This document shows positions 1-7,463 of a stretch of DNA of 18,455 bases, piece after piece. The DNA lies in assembly GCA_910576895.1 (NCBI GenBank), contig CAJTJZ010000058.1, forward strand, positions 1 through 18,455, read 5' to 3'. The stretch's first letter is position 1. Every line of letters starts with the position of its first letter. The position numbers and the translations under genes were made by a program. Source of the stretch: an uncultured Lachnospiraceae bacterium (GTDB taxonomy: Bacteria > Bacillota > Clostridia > Lachnospirales > Lachnospiraceae). The notes beneath the pieces are model-generated. The model saw only the letters and a list, made by a program, of their open reading frames with translations. It did not search any database and was not told where the DNA came from.

Positions 1-287
1 AAGCTTATCGCATTGGTCTTGTCAATGCTGTTTATCCACAGGAAGAATTAATGCCTGCTGCAAAAAAACTTGCTACTACGATTGCAGGAAATGCACCAAT
101 TGCTGTTCGCAACTGCAAGAAAGCAATTAATGATGGTTTACAAGTAGATATGGATCAAGCAATTGTCATTGAAGAAAAATTATTTGGAGATTGTTTTGAA
201 ACAGAAGATCAAAAAGCAGGTATGGGCAATTTCCTTGAAAAAGATAAAGAAAAGAAATTAAAAGTAGTTCCATTTAAAAACTGTTAG
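1..287 (+). CDS. crt: Crotonase (3-hydroxybutyryl-CoA dehydratase), C-terminal part, 5' end outside window
   Basis: This is the last ~94 codons of an enoyl-CoA hydratase/crotonase; the frame is already open at base 3 and the start lies left of the window. The readable protein begins AYRIGLVNAVYP, matching the crotonase segment that closes the active-site half of the fold. It ends with the family's C-terminal helix signature (FETEDQKAGMGNFLEKDKEK, which resembles the usual T-x-DQKEGM-x-AFLEKR). Crotonase dehydrates 3-hydroxybutyryl-CoA to crotonyl-CoA in the cytoplasm. The next gene, hbd, makes its substrate and bcd uses its product, so the assignment to butyrate synthesis is strong. The ATG at 51 is internal (Met after EEL), not the start. 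The tail after the helix (KKLKVVPFKNC) is slightly longer than the usual end. A possible weak A/U hairpin spans the stop codon, but there is no convincing terminator before hbd. Confidence 0.93.
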   Translation, partial: AYRIGLVNAVYPQEELMPAAKKLATTIAGNAPIAVRNCKKAINDGLQVDMDQAIVIEEKLFGDCFETEDQKAGMGNFLEKDKEKKLKVVPFKNC

Positions 288-350
288 TTTTTTTGTTTTA
301 TTATATTTTTATATAAAGGTTTACGTTATATTTGTAATTATATTGGCTTT

Positions 351-391
351 ACAGATAGGAAATATTGTAATATCAAACAATTTCTATCTGT
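351..391 (+). repeat. Inverted repeat / hairpin between crt and hbd
   Basis: In the 142-base gap between crt and hbd, ACAGATAG (351-358) is matched by CTATCTGT (384-391). The stem can extend by about three A-T pairs if one G is bulged. The 25-base loop itself contains a small ATATT/AATAT repeat. No T-run follows, so it is not an intrinsic terminator. It could be an mRNA processing or stability element, or an operator, placed where the operon would need different crt and hbd levels. The structure is seen in the sequence; the role is inferred. Confidence 0.45.
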
Positions 392-429
392 AGAGTTAAT
401 AAGAAATAAATTATTATGGAGGTAAAATC

Positions 430-1266
430 ATGAAAGTAGGAGTTATTGGTGCAGGTACTATGGGTTCTGGTATCGGACAGGCATTTGCTCAGGCAGGCCA
501 TGAGGTATGCCTTTGCGATATTAAACAGGAATTTGCAGATGGCGGCAAAAATAAAATTGCAGGAAAGCTTAATAAGTTAGTTTCCAAAGGAAAAATGGAA
601 CAAGCAGATGCAGATGCTATTCTTGGAAGAATTACAACAGGTTTAAAAGAAATTTGTACAGACTGTGATTTAGTAGTAGAAGCAGCTCTGGAAGTTATGG
701 ATGTGAAGAAACAAACGTTTAAAGAATTACAAGAAATCTGCAAACCAGATTGTATCTTTGCTACAAACACATCTTCTCTTTCTATTACGGAAATTGGTGC
801 AGGACTTGACAGACCAGTCATTGGTATGCATTTCTTTAATCCTGCAGAACGTATGAAGTTAATTGAGGTTATTCGTGGTGAGAATACACCAGATGATGTA
901 AATAATAAGATTATTGAGATTTCAAAAGAAATCGGTAAAACACCTGTTCAAGTAAATGAAGCTGCTGGCTTTGTAGTAAACCGTATTCTGATTACTATGA
1001 TTAATGAAGCTGTTTGTGTATTAGAAGCTGGTGTTGCAAGTGCAGAAGATATTGATACTGCTATGATTCTTGGCTGCAATCATCCAATGGGGCCATTACA
1101 TTTAGGCGATTTTATTGGACTTGATATTTGTCTTGCTATTATGGAAGTTATTTATGCAGAAACAGGCGATTCCAAATATCGTCCAGCTCCATTATTAAGA
1201 AAAATGGTTCGTGCAGGGAAACTTGGCTGCAAGACAGGAAAAGGCTTCTTTGATTACAGCAAATAA
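430..1266 (+). CDS. hbd: 3-hydroxybutyryl-CoA dehydrogenase
   Basis: This enzyme reduces acetoacetyl-CoA to 3-hydroxybutyryl-CoA with a nicotinamide cofactor, the second step of butyrate formation from acetyl-CoA. The 278-residue length is normal for the bacterial short form. Residues 2-26 form the Rossmann nucleotide-binding turn (VGVIGAGTMGSGIGQAFA). Asp30 at the end of the second strand fits NAD(H) preference. The segment ATNTSSLSITEIG (110-122) and the catalytic histidine in GMHFFNPAERMKLIEV (His134) are intact. The C-terminal dimerisation domain includes AAGFVVNRI and ends with GKLGCKTGKGFFDY. The start is certain: GGAGGT at 418-423 lies six bases before the ATG. The gene sits between crt and bcd, an order known from Lachnospiraceae such as Roseburia and Coprococcus, whereas C. 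acetobutylicum has hbd last. Confidence 0.97.
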   Translation: MKVGVIGAGTMGSGIGQAFAQAGHEVCLCDIKQEFADGGKNKIAGKLNKLVSKGKMEQADADAILGRITTGLKEICTDCDLVVEAALEVMDVKKQTFKELQEICKPDCIFATNTSSLSITEIGAGLDRPVIGMHFFNPAERMKLIEVIRGENTPDDVNNKIIEISKEIGKTPVQVNEAAGFVVNRILITMINEAVCVLEAGVASAEDIDTAMILGCNHPMGPLHLGDFIGLDICLAIMEVIYAETGDSKYRPAPLLRKMVRAGKLGCKTGKGFFDYSK

Positions 1267-1321
1267 TAAAAGGAATAGGGAAAAAAAGAGAAAGAATTGA
1301 AGAAAGGTGGTTTTCAGAAAT

Positions 1322-2473
1322 ATGGATTTCACATTAAGTAAAAAGCATCTGATGGCACAACAGTTGTTCCGGGATTTTGCTCAGAACGAAGTTAAGCCAC
1401 TTGCTCAGGAAGTTGACGAAACGGAAGAATTTCCAGCAGAAACTGTCGCTAAAATGCAGAAATATGGTTTCATGGGCATTCCAATTCCAAAAGAATATGG
1501 TGGTCAGGGCTGTGATCCTTTAACTTATACAATGTGTGTTGAGGAGCTTTCTAAAGTTTGCGGTACAACAGGTGTTATTGTATCAGCACATACTTCTCTT
1601 TGTGCAGATCCAATTCTTACTTATGGTACAGAAGAACAAAAGCAAAAATATCTTGTTCCTCTGGCAAGTGGAAAGAAACTTGGTGCTTTTGGTTTAACAG
1701 AGCCGGGTGCTGGTACAGATGCACAAGGACAACAAACAAAGGCAGTTCTTGAAGGTGATGAATGGATCTTAAATGGAAGTAAATGCTTTATTACCAATGG
1801 TAAGCAAGCAGATATTTATATTATTATTGCCGTAACGGGCATTATTGAAAAACGTGGCAGAAAACAAAAGGAAATTTCAGCATTTATTGTAGAAAAAGGA
1901 ACACCGGGCTTCTCCTTTGGTACAAAGGAAAAGAAAATGGGTATCCGCGGTTCTTCTACTTATGAATTAATTTTTGAAGACTGCCATATTCCAAAGGAAA
2001 ATCTATTGGGTGCTAAGGGTAAAGGCTTTGGCATTGCAATGCATACATTAGATGGTGGACGTATTGGTATTGCTTCTCAAGCACTTGGTTTAGCAGAAGG
2101 TGCATTGGAAGCTACAATTAATTATGTAAAAGAAAGAAAGCAATTTGGCAGAACAATTGGTGCATTCCAAAATACACAATTCCAGTTAGCAAATATGGCT
2201 ACAAAAGTAGAAGCTGCAAGGAATCTTGTTTATAAAGCTGCTATGGCGAAGGCTACACAAAAGGTATATTCCGTAGAAGCTGCTATGGCAAAATTATATG
2301 CTGCTGAGGTTGCTATGGATGTTACAACAAAAGCAGTTCAGTTACATGGTGGTTATGGTTATATCAGGGAATATGATGTTGAACGTATGATGCGTGATGC
2401 TAAGATCACAGAGATTTATGAAGGAACATCGGAAGTTCAGCGTATGGTTATTTCCGGCAGCTTATTAAAATAG
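1322..2473 (+). CDS. bcd: Butyryl-CoA dehydrogenase (short-chain acyl-CoA dehydrogenase)
   Basis: This FAD enzyme reduces crotonyl-CoA to butyryl-CoA; clostridial Bcd works in a complex with EtfAB. The 383 residues match the family. FAD-binding motif GLTEPGAGTDA lies at 124-134, KCFITNG at 154-160 and QLHGGYGYIREY at 340-351. The catalytic base is Glu367 in IYEGTSEVQ, the position used by short-chain acyl-CoA dehydrogenases. I place the start at the ATG at 1322 (MDFTLSKKH, the usual family N-terminus). An in-frame GTG at 1307 lies inside the ribosome binding site AAAGGTGG (1303-1310) and is unlikely to be used. The gene follows hbd after 55 purine-rich bases and precedes etfB by 23 bases, so the three are surely co-transcribed. 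Confidence 0.96.
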   Translation: MDFTLSKKHLMAQQLFRDFAQNEVKPLAQEVDETEEFPAETVAKMQKYGFMGIPIPKEYGGQGCDPLTYTMCVEELSKVCGTTGVIVSAHTSLCADPILTYGTEEQKQKYLVPLASGKKLGAFGLTEPGAGTDAQGQQTKAVLEGDEWILNGSKCFITNGKQADIYIIIAVTGIIEKRGRKQKEISAFIVEKGTPGFSFGTKEKKMGIRGSSTYELIFEDCHIPKENLLGAKGKGFGIAMHTLDGGRIGIASQALGLAEGALEATINYVKERKQFGRTIGAFQNTQFQLANMATKVEAARNLVYKAAMAKATQKVYSVEAAMAKLYAAEVAMDVTTKAVQLHGGYGYIREYDVERMMRDAKITEIYEGTSEVQRMVISGSLLK

Positions 2474-2496
2474 AGATTTTGAAGGAGGTACTTACA

Positions 2497-3279
2497 GTGA
2501 AAATCGTTGTTTGTGTAAAACAGGTACCTGATACAAAGGGTGGCGTAAAGTTTAACCCAGATGGTACTCTGGATAGAGGTGCGATGCTTACTATTATGAA
2601 TCCTGATGATAAAGCAGGACTAGAAGCTGCACTAAGATTAAAGGATGAATTAGGTGCAGAAGTCACTGTGCTTACTATGGGACTTCCAAAAGCAGAAGAA
2701 GTGCTTCGTGAAGCTATGGCTATGGGTGCTGATAAAGGCGTACTTGTAACCGATCGTGTACTAGGTGGTGCAGATACTTGGGCTACTTCTACTACACTTG
2801 CAGGTGCTCTTAGAAATATGGAATATGATTTAATTATTACAGGCCGTCAGGCAATTGATGGAGATACTGCACAAGTTGGTCCTCAGATTTCAGAACATTT
2901 GAATATTCCTGTTATTTCTTATGCACAAAATATTAAAATAGATGGTGATAGTGTCATTGTGGAACGTCAGTATGAGGACAGACATCATGTGCTAAAGGCA
3001 AAAATGCCTTGCCTCATCACTGCCCTTTCTGAATTAAATGAGCCGCGTTATATGACACCGGGCGGAATCTTTGATGCTTATGATGCAGAAATTACTGTAT
3101 GGGGCAGAGCTGATTTGAAGGATGTGGATGATTCTAATCTTGGCTTAAAGGGTTCTCCTACAAAGATTGCAAAAGCATCCGATAAAGTAAGAAAAGGTGC
3201 TGGTGAAAAGGTTTCGCTTGATACAGAGGAATCCGTAAGCTACATTATGGGCAAATTAAAAGAGAAGCATGTCATTTAA
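2497..3279 (+). CDS. etfB: Electron transfer flavoprotein, beta subunit
   Basis: This is the small subunit of the flavoprotein that passes electrons to Bcd. In the butyrate operon of this family the EtfAB-Bcd complex bifurcates NADH electrons to crotonyl-CoA and ferredoxin. At 260 residues it has normal length. It begins KIVVCVKQVPDT and carries VLGGADTWATS (88-98) and GRQAIDGDTAQVGP (116-129), the latter typical of EtfB proteins in this operon context. The start is the GTG at 2497, eight bases after GGAGG (2484-2488). An upstream TTG at 2479 in the same frame would place the ribosome binding site inside the gene and is rejected. Bifurcating activity is inferred from family and context; no redox property can be read from sequence. 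Confidence 0.96.
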   Translation: MKIVVCVKQVPDTKGGVKFNPDGTLDRGAMLTIMNPDDKAGLEAALRLKDELGAEVTVLTMGLPKAEEVLREAMAMGADKGVLVTDRVLGGADTWATSTTLAGALRNMEYDLIITGRQAIDGDTAQVGPQISEHLNIPVISYAQNIKIDGDSVIVERQYEDRHHVLKAKMPCLITALSELNEPRYMTPGGIFDAYDAEITVWGRADLKDVDDSNLGLKGSPTKIAKASDKVRKGAGEKVSLDTEESVSYIMGKLKEKHVI

Positions 3280-3305
3280 TTTAAAAAGGAAAAGTGGTGA
3301 AAAAA

Positions 3306-4349
3306 ATGAATTTAGAAGAATATAAAGGTGTTTATGTCTTTGCTCAACAAGTAGATAATGAATTAGGCGGTATTGCTTTTGAATTGCTTGGAAAAGCAAA
3401 AGATCTTGCAAAAGATTTGAATACAGATGTAACGGCTGTATTGATAGGTTCTGGTGTTAAAGATCTTGCAACACCATTAGCAGAATATGGTGCAGATAAA
3501 GTAATTATTGTAGACGATCCAGAATTAAAAGATTATAGAACAGAGCCATATGCACATGCCCTGGCATCTGTAATTAATGAATATAAACCGGAAATTATGT
3601 TAGTAGGTGCTACAGCCATTGGACGTGATTTAGGCCCTCGTGTTTCTGCAAGAGTTGCTACTGGTCTTACAGCAGACTGTACTGTACTGGAAATTGGTGA
3701 TTTCCCATTAGTAGCAAAAGAAGGCGAAGAACAACTTCATAATCAATTATTAATGACACGTCCTGCTTTTGGTGGAAATACCATTGCTACGATTGCTTGC
3801 CCTTACAATCGTCCACAGATGGCAACAGTACGTCCGGGCGTTATGCAAAAAATCGCTCCTATTTCTGGTGCAACTGCAGAAATTATTGAATATAATCCGG
3901 GCTTTACAAAAAATGATAATTATGTAGAAATCCTTGATATTGTAAAAGCAGTTTCCGATACAAAGGATATTATGGACGCAAAGATTTTAGTATCTGGCGG
4001 ACGTGGTGTTGGAAGCAAAGAAAACTTTAAGATTTTGGAAGATTTAGCAGAAGTACTTGGTGGTACAGTAAGCTGCTCTCGTGCAGTAACGGATAGTGGT
4101 TGGCTGCCAAAAGATTTACAGGTTGGACAAACAGGAAAGACAGTACGTCCAAATGTATACTTTGCAATTGGTATTTCTGGTGCTATTCAGCATGTTGCTG
4201 GTATGGAAGAATCCGATCTTATTATTGCTATCAATAAAGATGAATCTGCTCCTATTTTTGATGTTGCTGATTATGGTATTGTTGGTGACTTAAATAAGAT
4301 TGTTCCAAAGTTGACAGCGGAATTAAAGACAGCATTGGCTGAAAAATAA
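3306..4349 (+). CDS. etfA: Electron transfer flavoprotein, alpha subunit
   Basis: This large subunit partners EtfB and carries the FAD that shuttles electrons to Bcd. The N-terminal domain (YKGVYVFAQQVDNELGGIAF) and the C-terminal FAD domain are both complete. Landmarks of the FAD domain are SGGRGVGSKENF (near 230), SRAVTDSGWLP, QVGQTGKTVRPNVYFAIG, SGAIQH and IAINKDESAPIF. The length is about 347 residues. The start is slightly ambiguous. I use the ATG at 3306 (MNLEEYKG), but GTG codons at 3294 and 3297 are in frame, and AAGGA at 3286-3290 is better spaced for the GTG at 3297, adding three residues. No iron-sulphur domain is fused to it. It is the last gene of the operon, with a strong terminator about 50 bases downstream. 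Confidence 0.96.
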   Translation: MNLEEYKGVYVFAQQVDNELGGIAFELLGKAKDLAKDLNTDVTAVLIGSGVKDLATPLAEYGADKVIIVDDPELKDYRTEPYAHALASVINEYKPEIMLVGATAIGRDLGPRVSARVATGLTADCTVLEIGDFPLVAKEGEEQLHNQLLMTRPAFGGNTIATIACPYNRPQMATVRPGVMQKIAPISGATAEIIEYNPGFTKNDNYVEILDIVKAVSDTKDIMDAKILVSGGRGVGSKENFKILEDLAEVLGGTVSCSRAVTDSGWLPKDLQVGQTGKTVRPNVYFAIGISGAIQHVAGMEESDLIIAINKDESAPIFDVADYGIVGDLNKIVPKLTAELKTALAEK

Positions 4350-4397
4350 GAATAAGTCCATATAAAGTCATGTTCTAAGTATGACAAGAAATAAATC

Positions 4398-4438
4398 AAA
4401 AAAATCCCTCAGCGTATATATTGTTGAGGGATTTTTTT
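4398..4438 (+). terminator. Intrinsic terminator of the butyrate operon
   Basis: A perfect 14-bp inverted repeat (4398-4411 with 4425-4438) is extended by one G-U and one C-G pair around a 9-base loop. The core stem is TCCCTCA/TGAGGGA, flanked by seven A on the left and seven T on the right. This makes it a strong terminator in the plus direction and possibly bidirectional. It closes the operon after etfA. Confidence 0.92.
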
Positions 4439-4577
4439 GGTAAAGCAGAAAGGATACGTTACGGTAAAGAGGGAAAACATTATGGATATTTGGGAGAACA
4501 TGATGATGCGTTTCTTTCGTTTGCTTTTACTTGAAATAATCGTTTATAAATTTATCTTAATTATGCAAAAGCTTTTC

Positions 4578-4606
4578 TTGATTAAAAAAGACAGTTGTGA
4601 TATGAT
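4578..4606 (+). promoter_or_regulatory. Sigma-A promoter with extended -10, upstream of the TPR lipoprotein gene
   Basis: A -35 box TTGATT (4578-4583) and a -10 box TATGAT (4601-4606) are separated by exactly 17 bases. TGA immediately before the -10 supplies the extended TG element. Transcription would start near 4613, about 57 bases before the lipoprotein start codon. The 320-base gap between etfA and this gene otherwise holds only the terminator and one doubtful small ORF. Confidence 0.7.
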
Positions 4607-4669
4607 GAATAGCAGCATTTAGGAACAATTGTTTCATTTTATTCAATCAATACGAAGGGATTTTTATTT

Positions 4670-5863
4670 ATGAAGATAATTAAAATAGGAAAAAAATATA
4701 CTATAAGTATCTTTACTTGTCTTTTGATAGGATTTATAATGACAGGGTGCGGGAAACGTGCAAGGAATTACTATGATGAAGGAATAGAAGCGTTTCAAAA
4801 AAAAGATTATAATTTAGCAGAAGAATGTTTTTCAGAGGCATTGAAAAAAAATAAAGAAAAAGCAGAATATTATATTAGTTATGGACTTGCTTTAATGAAA
4901 AATGAAAAGTATGAAGATGCCATAAAGCAATTAGAAAAGGCAATTCTTGATAAAGATAATCAAATTGTACTAGAAAATAATAAAGCAGCTTATCGAGGAC
5001 TTGGTATTGTCTACTATGACAAGCAGGAATATGAACAGGCAATTTCACAATTTGAAAAGGCATTAGAAATTAAGGAATTATCCTCTCTTGATAGAGATAT
5101 CATTTGCTATCTTATGGAATGTGAAGAACTGACAGGAGATTATAAAAAAGCAATGGAATATTGTCAAAAGGCCATTTCTTTAGAAGAAAGTGCTTCTATG
5201 CTTGCAAGACTTGCGGAACTGGAAAAGAAAAATGGAAACTTTGAGGATGCAATGAAGCATTATGATCAAGCAATCTCTATGGAAAAAGAGAATTATAATT
5301 ACTATTTTCAGAAATACTATTTATTAAAAGAACAAGGAAATAAAAAGGAAGCTCAAAAAGTTTTAGAAAGAGCAGCAAGTATCAAGCCAAGTACCGATGG
5401 GCAAAAATATGGACAAGCGAAATTATATTATTTTCTTGGAAAAACAAAAACAGCAGAAAAAGGATTTCAAACAGCATTAGAAAAGGGATATGCAGAAGCC
5501 GGATTTTATCTTGGACAAATTGCACAAAAAAAAGGAGAAATAAAAGCAGCAATCAAATATTATATTGATTATATTGAAAGTGGAAAAAAAATAGGAAGTG
5601 CGGCTGTTTATAATCAACTGGGCATTTGCTATTTAGAACAGGGAAATTATGAATATGCGAGAGATACTTTTGCAATAGGACTGAAAACAAAAGATCCTTT
5701 GATGAAAAAAAAGTTATTATTTAATCAAACGATTGTCTATGAACATTTAGGAAAATTTGAAAAAGCATTAAAATACGCAGAAGACTATTTAAAAGAATAT
5801 CCAGACGATAATAAAATGAAGGAGGAAAGAAAATTTATGAAAACAAGGATTTCTAAATCTTAA
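4670..5863 (+). CDS. TPR-repeat lipoprotein, function unknown
   Basis: The product is a 397-residue exported lipoprotein made almost entirely of tetratricopeptide repeats. The N-terminus has charged residues (KIIKIGKK), a hydrophobic stretch from about 10 to 25, and a lipobox-like MTGC ending at Cys27, so it should be anchored to the outer face of the membrane. About ten TPR-like helix pairs follow from residue 32. Recognisable units include YYDEGIEAFQKKDYNLAEECF, AYRGLGIVYYDKQEYEQAI and YNQLGICYLEQGNYEYARDTF. TPRs make protein-protein scaffolds, and no enzyme motif is visible. GAAGGGA (4654-4660) is nine bases before the ATG. HflX starts 54 bases after its stop with no terminator between, so the two are probably co-transcribed. 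The partner is unknown. Confidence 0.85.
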   Translation: MKIIKIGKKYTISIFTCLLIGFIMTGCGKRARNYYDEGIEAFQKKDYNLAEECFSEALKKNKEKAEYYISYGLALMKNEKYEDAIKQLEKAILDKDNQIVLENNKAAYRGLGIVYYDKQEYEQAISQFEKALEIKELSSLDRDIICYLMECEELTGDYKKAMEYCQKAISLEESASMLARLAELEKKNGNFEDAMKHYDQAISMEKENYNYYFQKYYLLKEQGNKKEAQKVLERAASIKPSTDGQKYGQAKLYYFLGKTKTAEKGFQTALEKGYAEAGFYLGQIAQKKGEIKAAIKYYIDYIESGKKIGSAAVYNQLGICYLEQGNYEYARDTFAIGLKTKDPLMKKKLLFNQTIVYEHLGKFEKALKYAEDYLKEYPDDNKMKEERKFMKTRISKS

Positions 5864-5917
5864 TATCTTACTTAGATAGATAATAGATAGGAAATCAAAG
5901 AAGGGAGTGTACTCTTT

Positions 5918-7174
5918 ATGTTTGATACAAAGGAACAACAGGAAAAAATGATATTACTTTCTGTTCAGGAAGAAGATGGCGATGATACAAAGGAATCTTT
6001 ATTGGAATTAGAAGAATTAGCAAAAACAGCAGGTGCAAAGACCGTTGCTACTTTTATACAAAATCGGGAAAAAATTCATCCTGCTACTTATATAGGAAAG
6101 GGAAAGCTAGAAGAAGTAAGGGATGCTATTAAGGAATTTCATGCTGATTGTGTTGCTTGTGATGATGAACTTTCTCCTGCACAGCTTTCCAATTTACAAG
6201 AAGCACTTCATATTAAAGTTATTGATAGAACGATTATGATTCTTGATATTTTTGCAGCTCATGCTTTTACAAAAGAAGGAAAATTGCAGGTAGAACTTGC
6301 ACAATTAAAATATCGATCCGCACATTTAATTGGATTAAGAGATTCTCTTTCTAGGCTGGGAGGCGGTATTGGTACAAGAGGTCCGGGAGAAAAAAAGCTG
6401 GAAATGGATCGACGTGTGATTCGGGAGAGGATTTCACAATTAAAAGCAGAACTTCGGGAGATGGAACAAAATAGAGAAACTATGCGAAAACAAAGCTTAG
6501 AAAGCCATCTGCCAATGATAGCACTAGTAGGATATACAAATGCAGGAAAATCGACACTTTTAAATCAACTAACAAGTGCTAATGTACTTGCAGAGGATAA
6601 ATTATTTGCAACACTTGATCCAATCACAAAACAATTTTCCTTAAAAAATGGACAAAAGGTTCTGATAACTGATACGGTTGGTTTTATTAGAAAATTACCG
6701 CATAATTTAATCGAGGCTTTTAAAAGTACCTTAGAATATACGAAATATGCTGATATTTTAATTCATGTTGTAGATACAAATAACTCACAAATGGACACGC
6801 AAATACAAATTGTTTATGATACCCTTGATAAACTTCATGTAAAGGATAAAAAAATATTGACTGCATTTAATAAATGCGATCTATTCTTAGAACAGGAAAC
6901 AACAGAAGATACCAAACCTATACTAAAAGATTATAGAGCGGATGAAACAGTACAGATTGCGGCAAAAACAGGCATGGGACTTGATATTTTACTAGAAAAA
7001 CTTTCGAAACTTATTTTGGAAAATTATAATTATCTTGAAAAAGTATTTCCTTATAAAGAAGCAGGGAAAATTCAAACAATTCGAGAAAAAGGTACGTTAC
7101 TTTCTGAGGAATATACAGAGGATGGAATTTTTGTAAAAGCTTATATACCAAAAAAATTAGGATATTGTGAATGA
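5918..7174 (+). CDS. hflX: GTPase HflX (ribosome-associated)
   Basis: HflX is a conserved GTPase that binds the 50S subunit and helps split or rescue stalled ribosomes under stress. The 418-residue protein has the N-terminal HflX domain (about 10-185), including HPATYIGKGK (54-63). The hallmark LGGGIGTRGPGE is at 147-158, followed by a helical linker rich in Arg and Glu. The GTPase domain has G1 GYTNAGKST (205-213), switch I ATLDP (231-235), G3 DTVGFI (252-257) and G4 NKCD (318-321), all intact. The short C-terminal domain ends AYIPKKLGYCE. AAGGGAG (5901-5907) is ten bases before the ATG. It follows the TPR lipoprotein gene closely and is ended by the hairpin at 7197-7243. Confidence 0.96.
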   Translation: MFDTKEQQEKMILLSVQEEDGDDTKESLLELEELAKTAGAKTVATFIQNREKIHPATYIGKGKLEEVRDAIKEFHADCVACDDELSPAQLSNLQEALHIKVIDRTIMILDIFAAHAFTKEGKLQVELAQLKYRSAHLIGLRDSLSRLGGGIGTRGPGEKKLEMDRRVIRERISQLKAELREMEQNRETMRKQSLESHLPMIALVGYTNAGKSTLLNQLTSANVLAEDKLFATLDPITKQFSLKNGQKVLITDTVGFIRKLPHNLIEAFKSTLEYTKYADILIHVVDTNNSQMDTQIQIVYDTLDKLHVKDKKILTAFNKCDLFLEQETTEDTKPILKDYRADETVQIAAKTGMGLDILLEKLSKLILENYNYLEKVFPYKEAGKIQTIREKGTLLSEEYTEDGIFVKAYIPKKLGYCE

Positions 7175-7196
7175 TGAATAATTGTAAATAATAAAT

Positions 7197-7243
7197 AATG
7201 GTGAACTATCATAGATTTTTATAATTTGTGATAGTTCACTATT
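7197..7243 (+). terminator. Hairpin, probable terminator after hflX
   Basis: GTGAACTATCA (7201-7211) is perfectly complementary to TGATAGTTCAC (7229-7239). A G-U pair and three A-T pairs extend the stem to about 15 bp, and the loop is about 17 bases, AT-rich. The T-run that follows is poor (ATTTCTTG), so termination may be partial. It begins 22 bases after the hflX stop. The symmetric arms could also serve as a repressor operator, but the position favours a terminator. Confidence 0.6.
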
Positions 7244-7463
7244 TCTTGTAATAAGTTCTGCATTGTGAAATTTCAAGAACATCATTATTTATACTATATA
7301 CTAATCTATTAGAATTCTCATTATTTTTCATAAATACTAAAAATTGTAAATAGAAGCTCTATAAAAAATAATAAGAACTATTTTTACTGTTTTTCATATA
7401 ATAATAATAAGATTATTTTTTTAATATTTTAAAGGGGATTCTTTAAAAAAGAGAGGTTTTTTT

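Noticed and set aside
271..295. AAAAAC...GTTTTT hairpin with T-run across the crt stop codon, resembling a terminator
   Set aside because: The stem is six pairs with only one G-C, too weak to support termination, and hbd downstream belongs to the same pathway. I leave it unannotated.
489..821. 110-codon open frame on the minus strand within hbd
   Set aside because: It lies opposite a conserved, fully recognised enzyme gene, has no ribosome site and resembles no family; it is a shadow of hbd.
1307..1321. GTG start for bcd five codons upstream
   Set aside because: The GTG lies inside the AAAGGTGG ribosome binding site, and MDFTLSKKH is the usual family N-terminus.
2479..2496. TTG start for etfB
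   Set aside because: It would place GGAGG within the coding sequence and add six residues not typical of EtfB; the GTG at 2497 is correctly spaced.
7241..7463. Weak inverted repeats and TATAAT in the hflX-deacetylase gap as a riboswitch or promoter
   Set aside because: The repeats are short and A/T only, no -35 box fits the TATAAT, and no known RNA class is recognisable.
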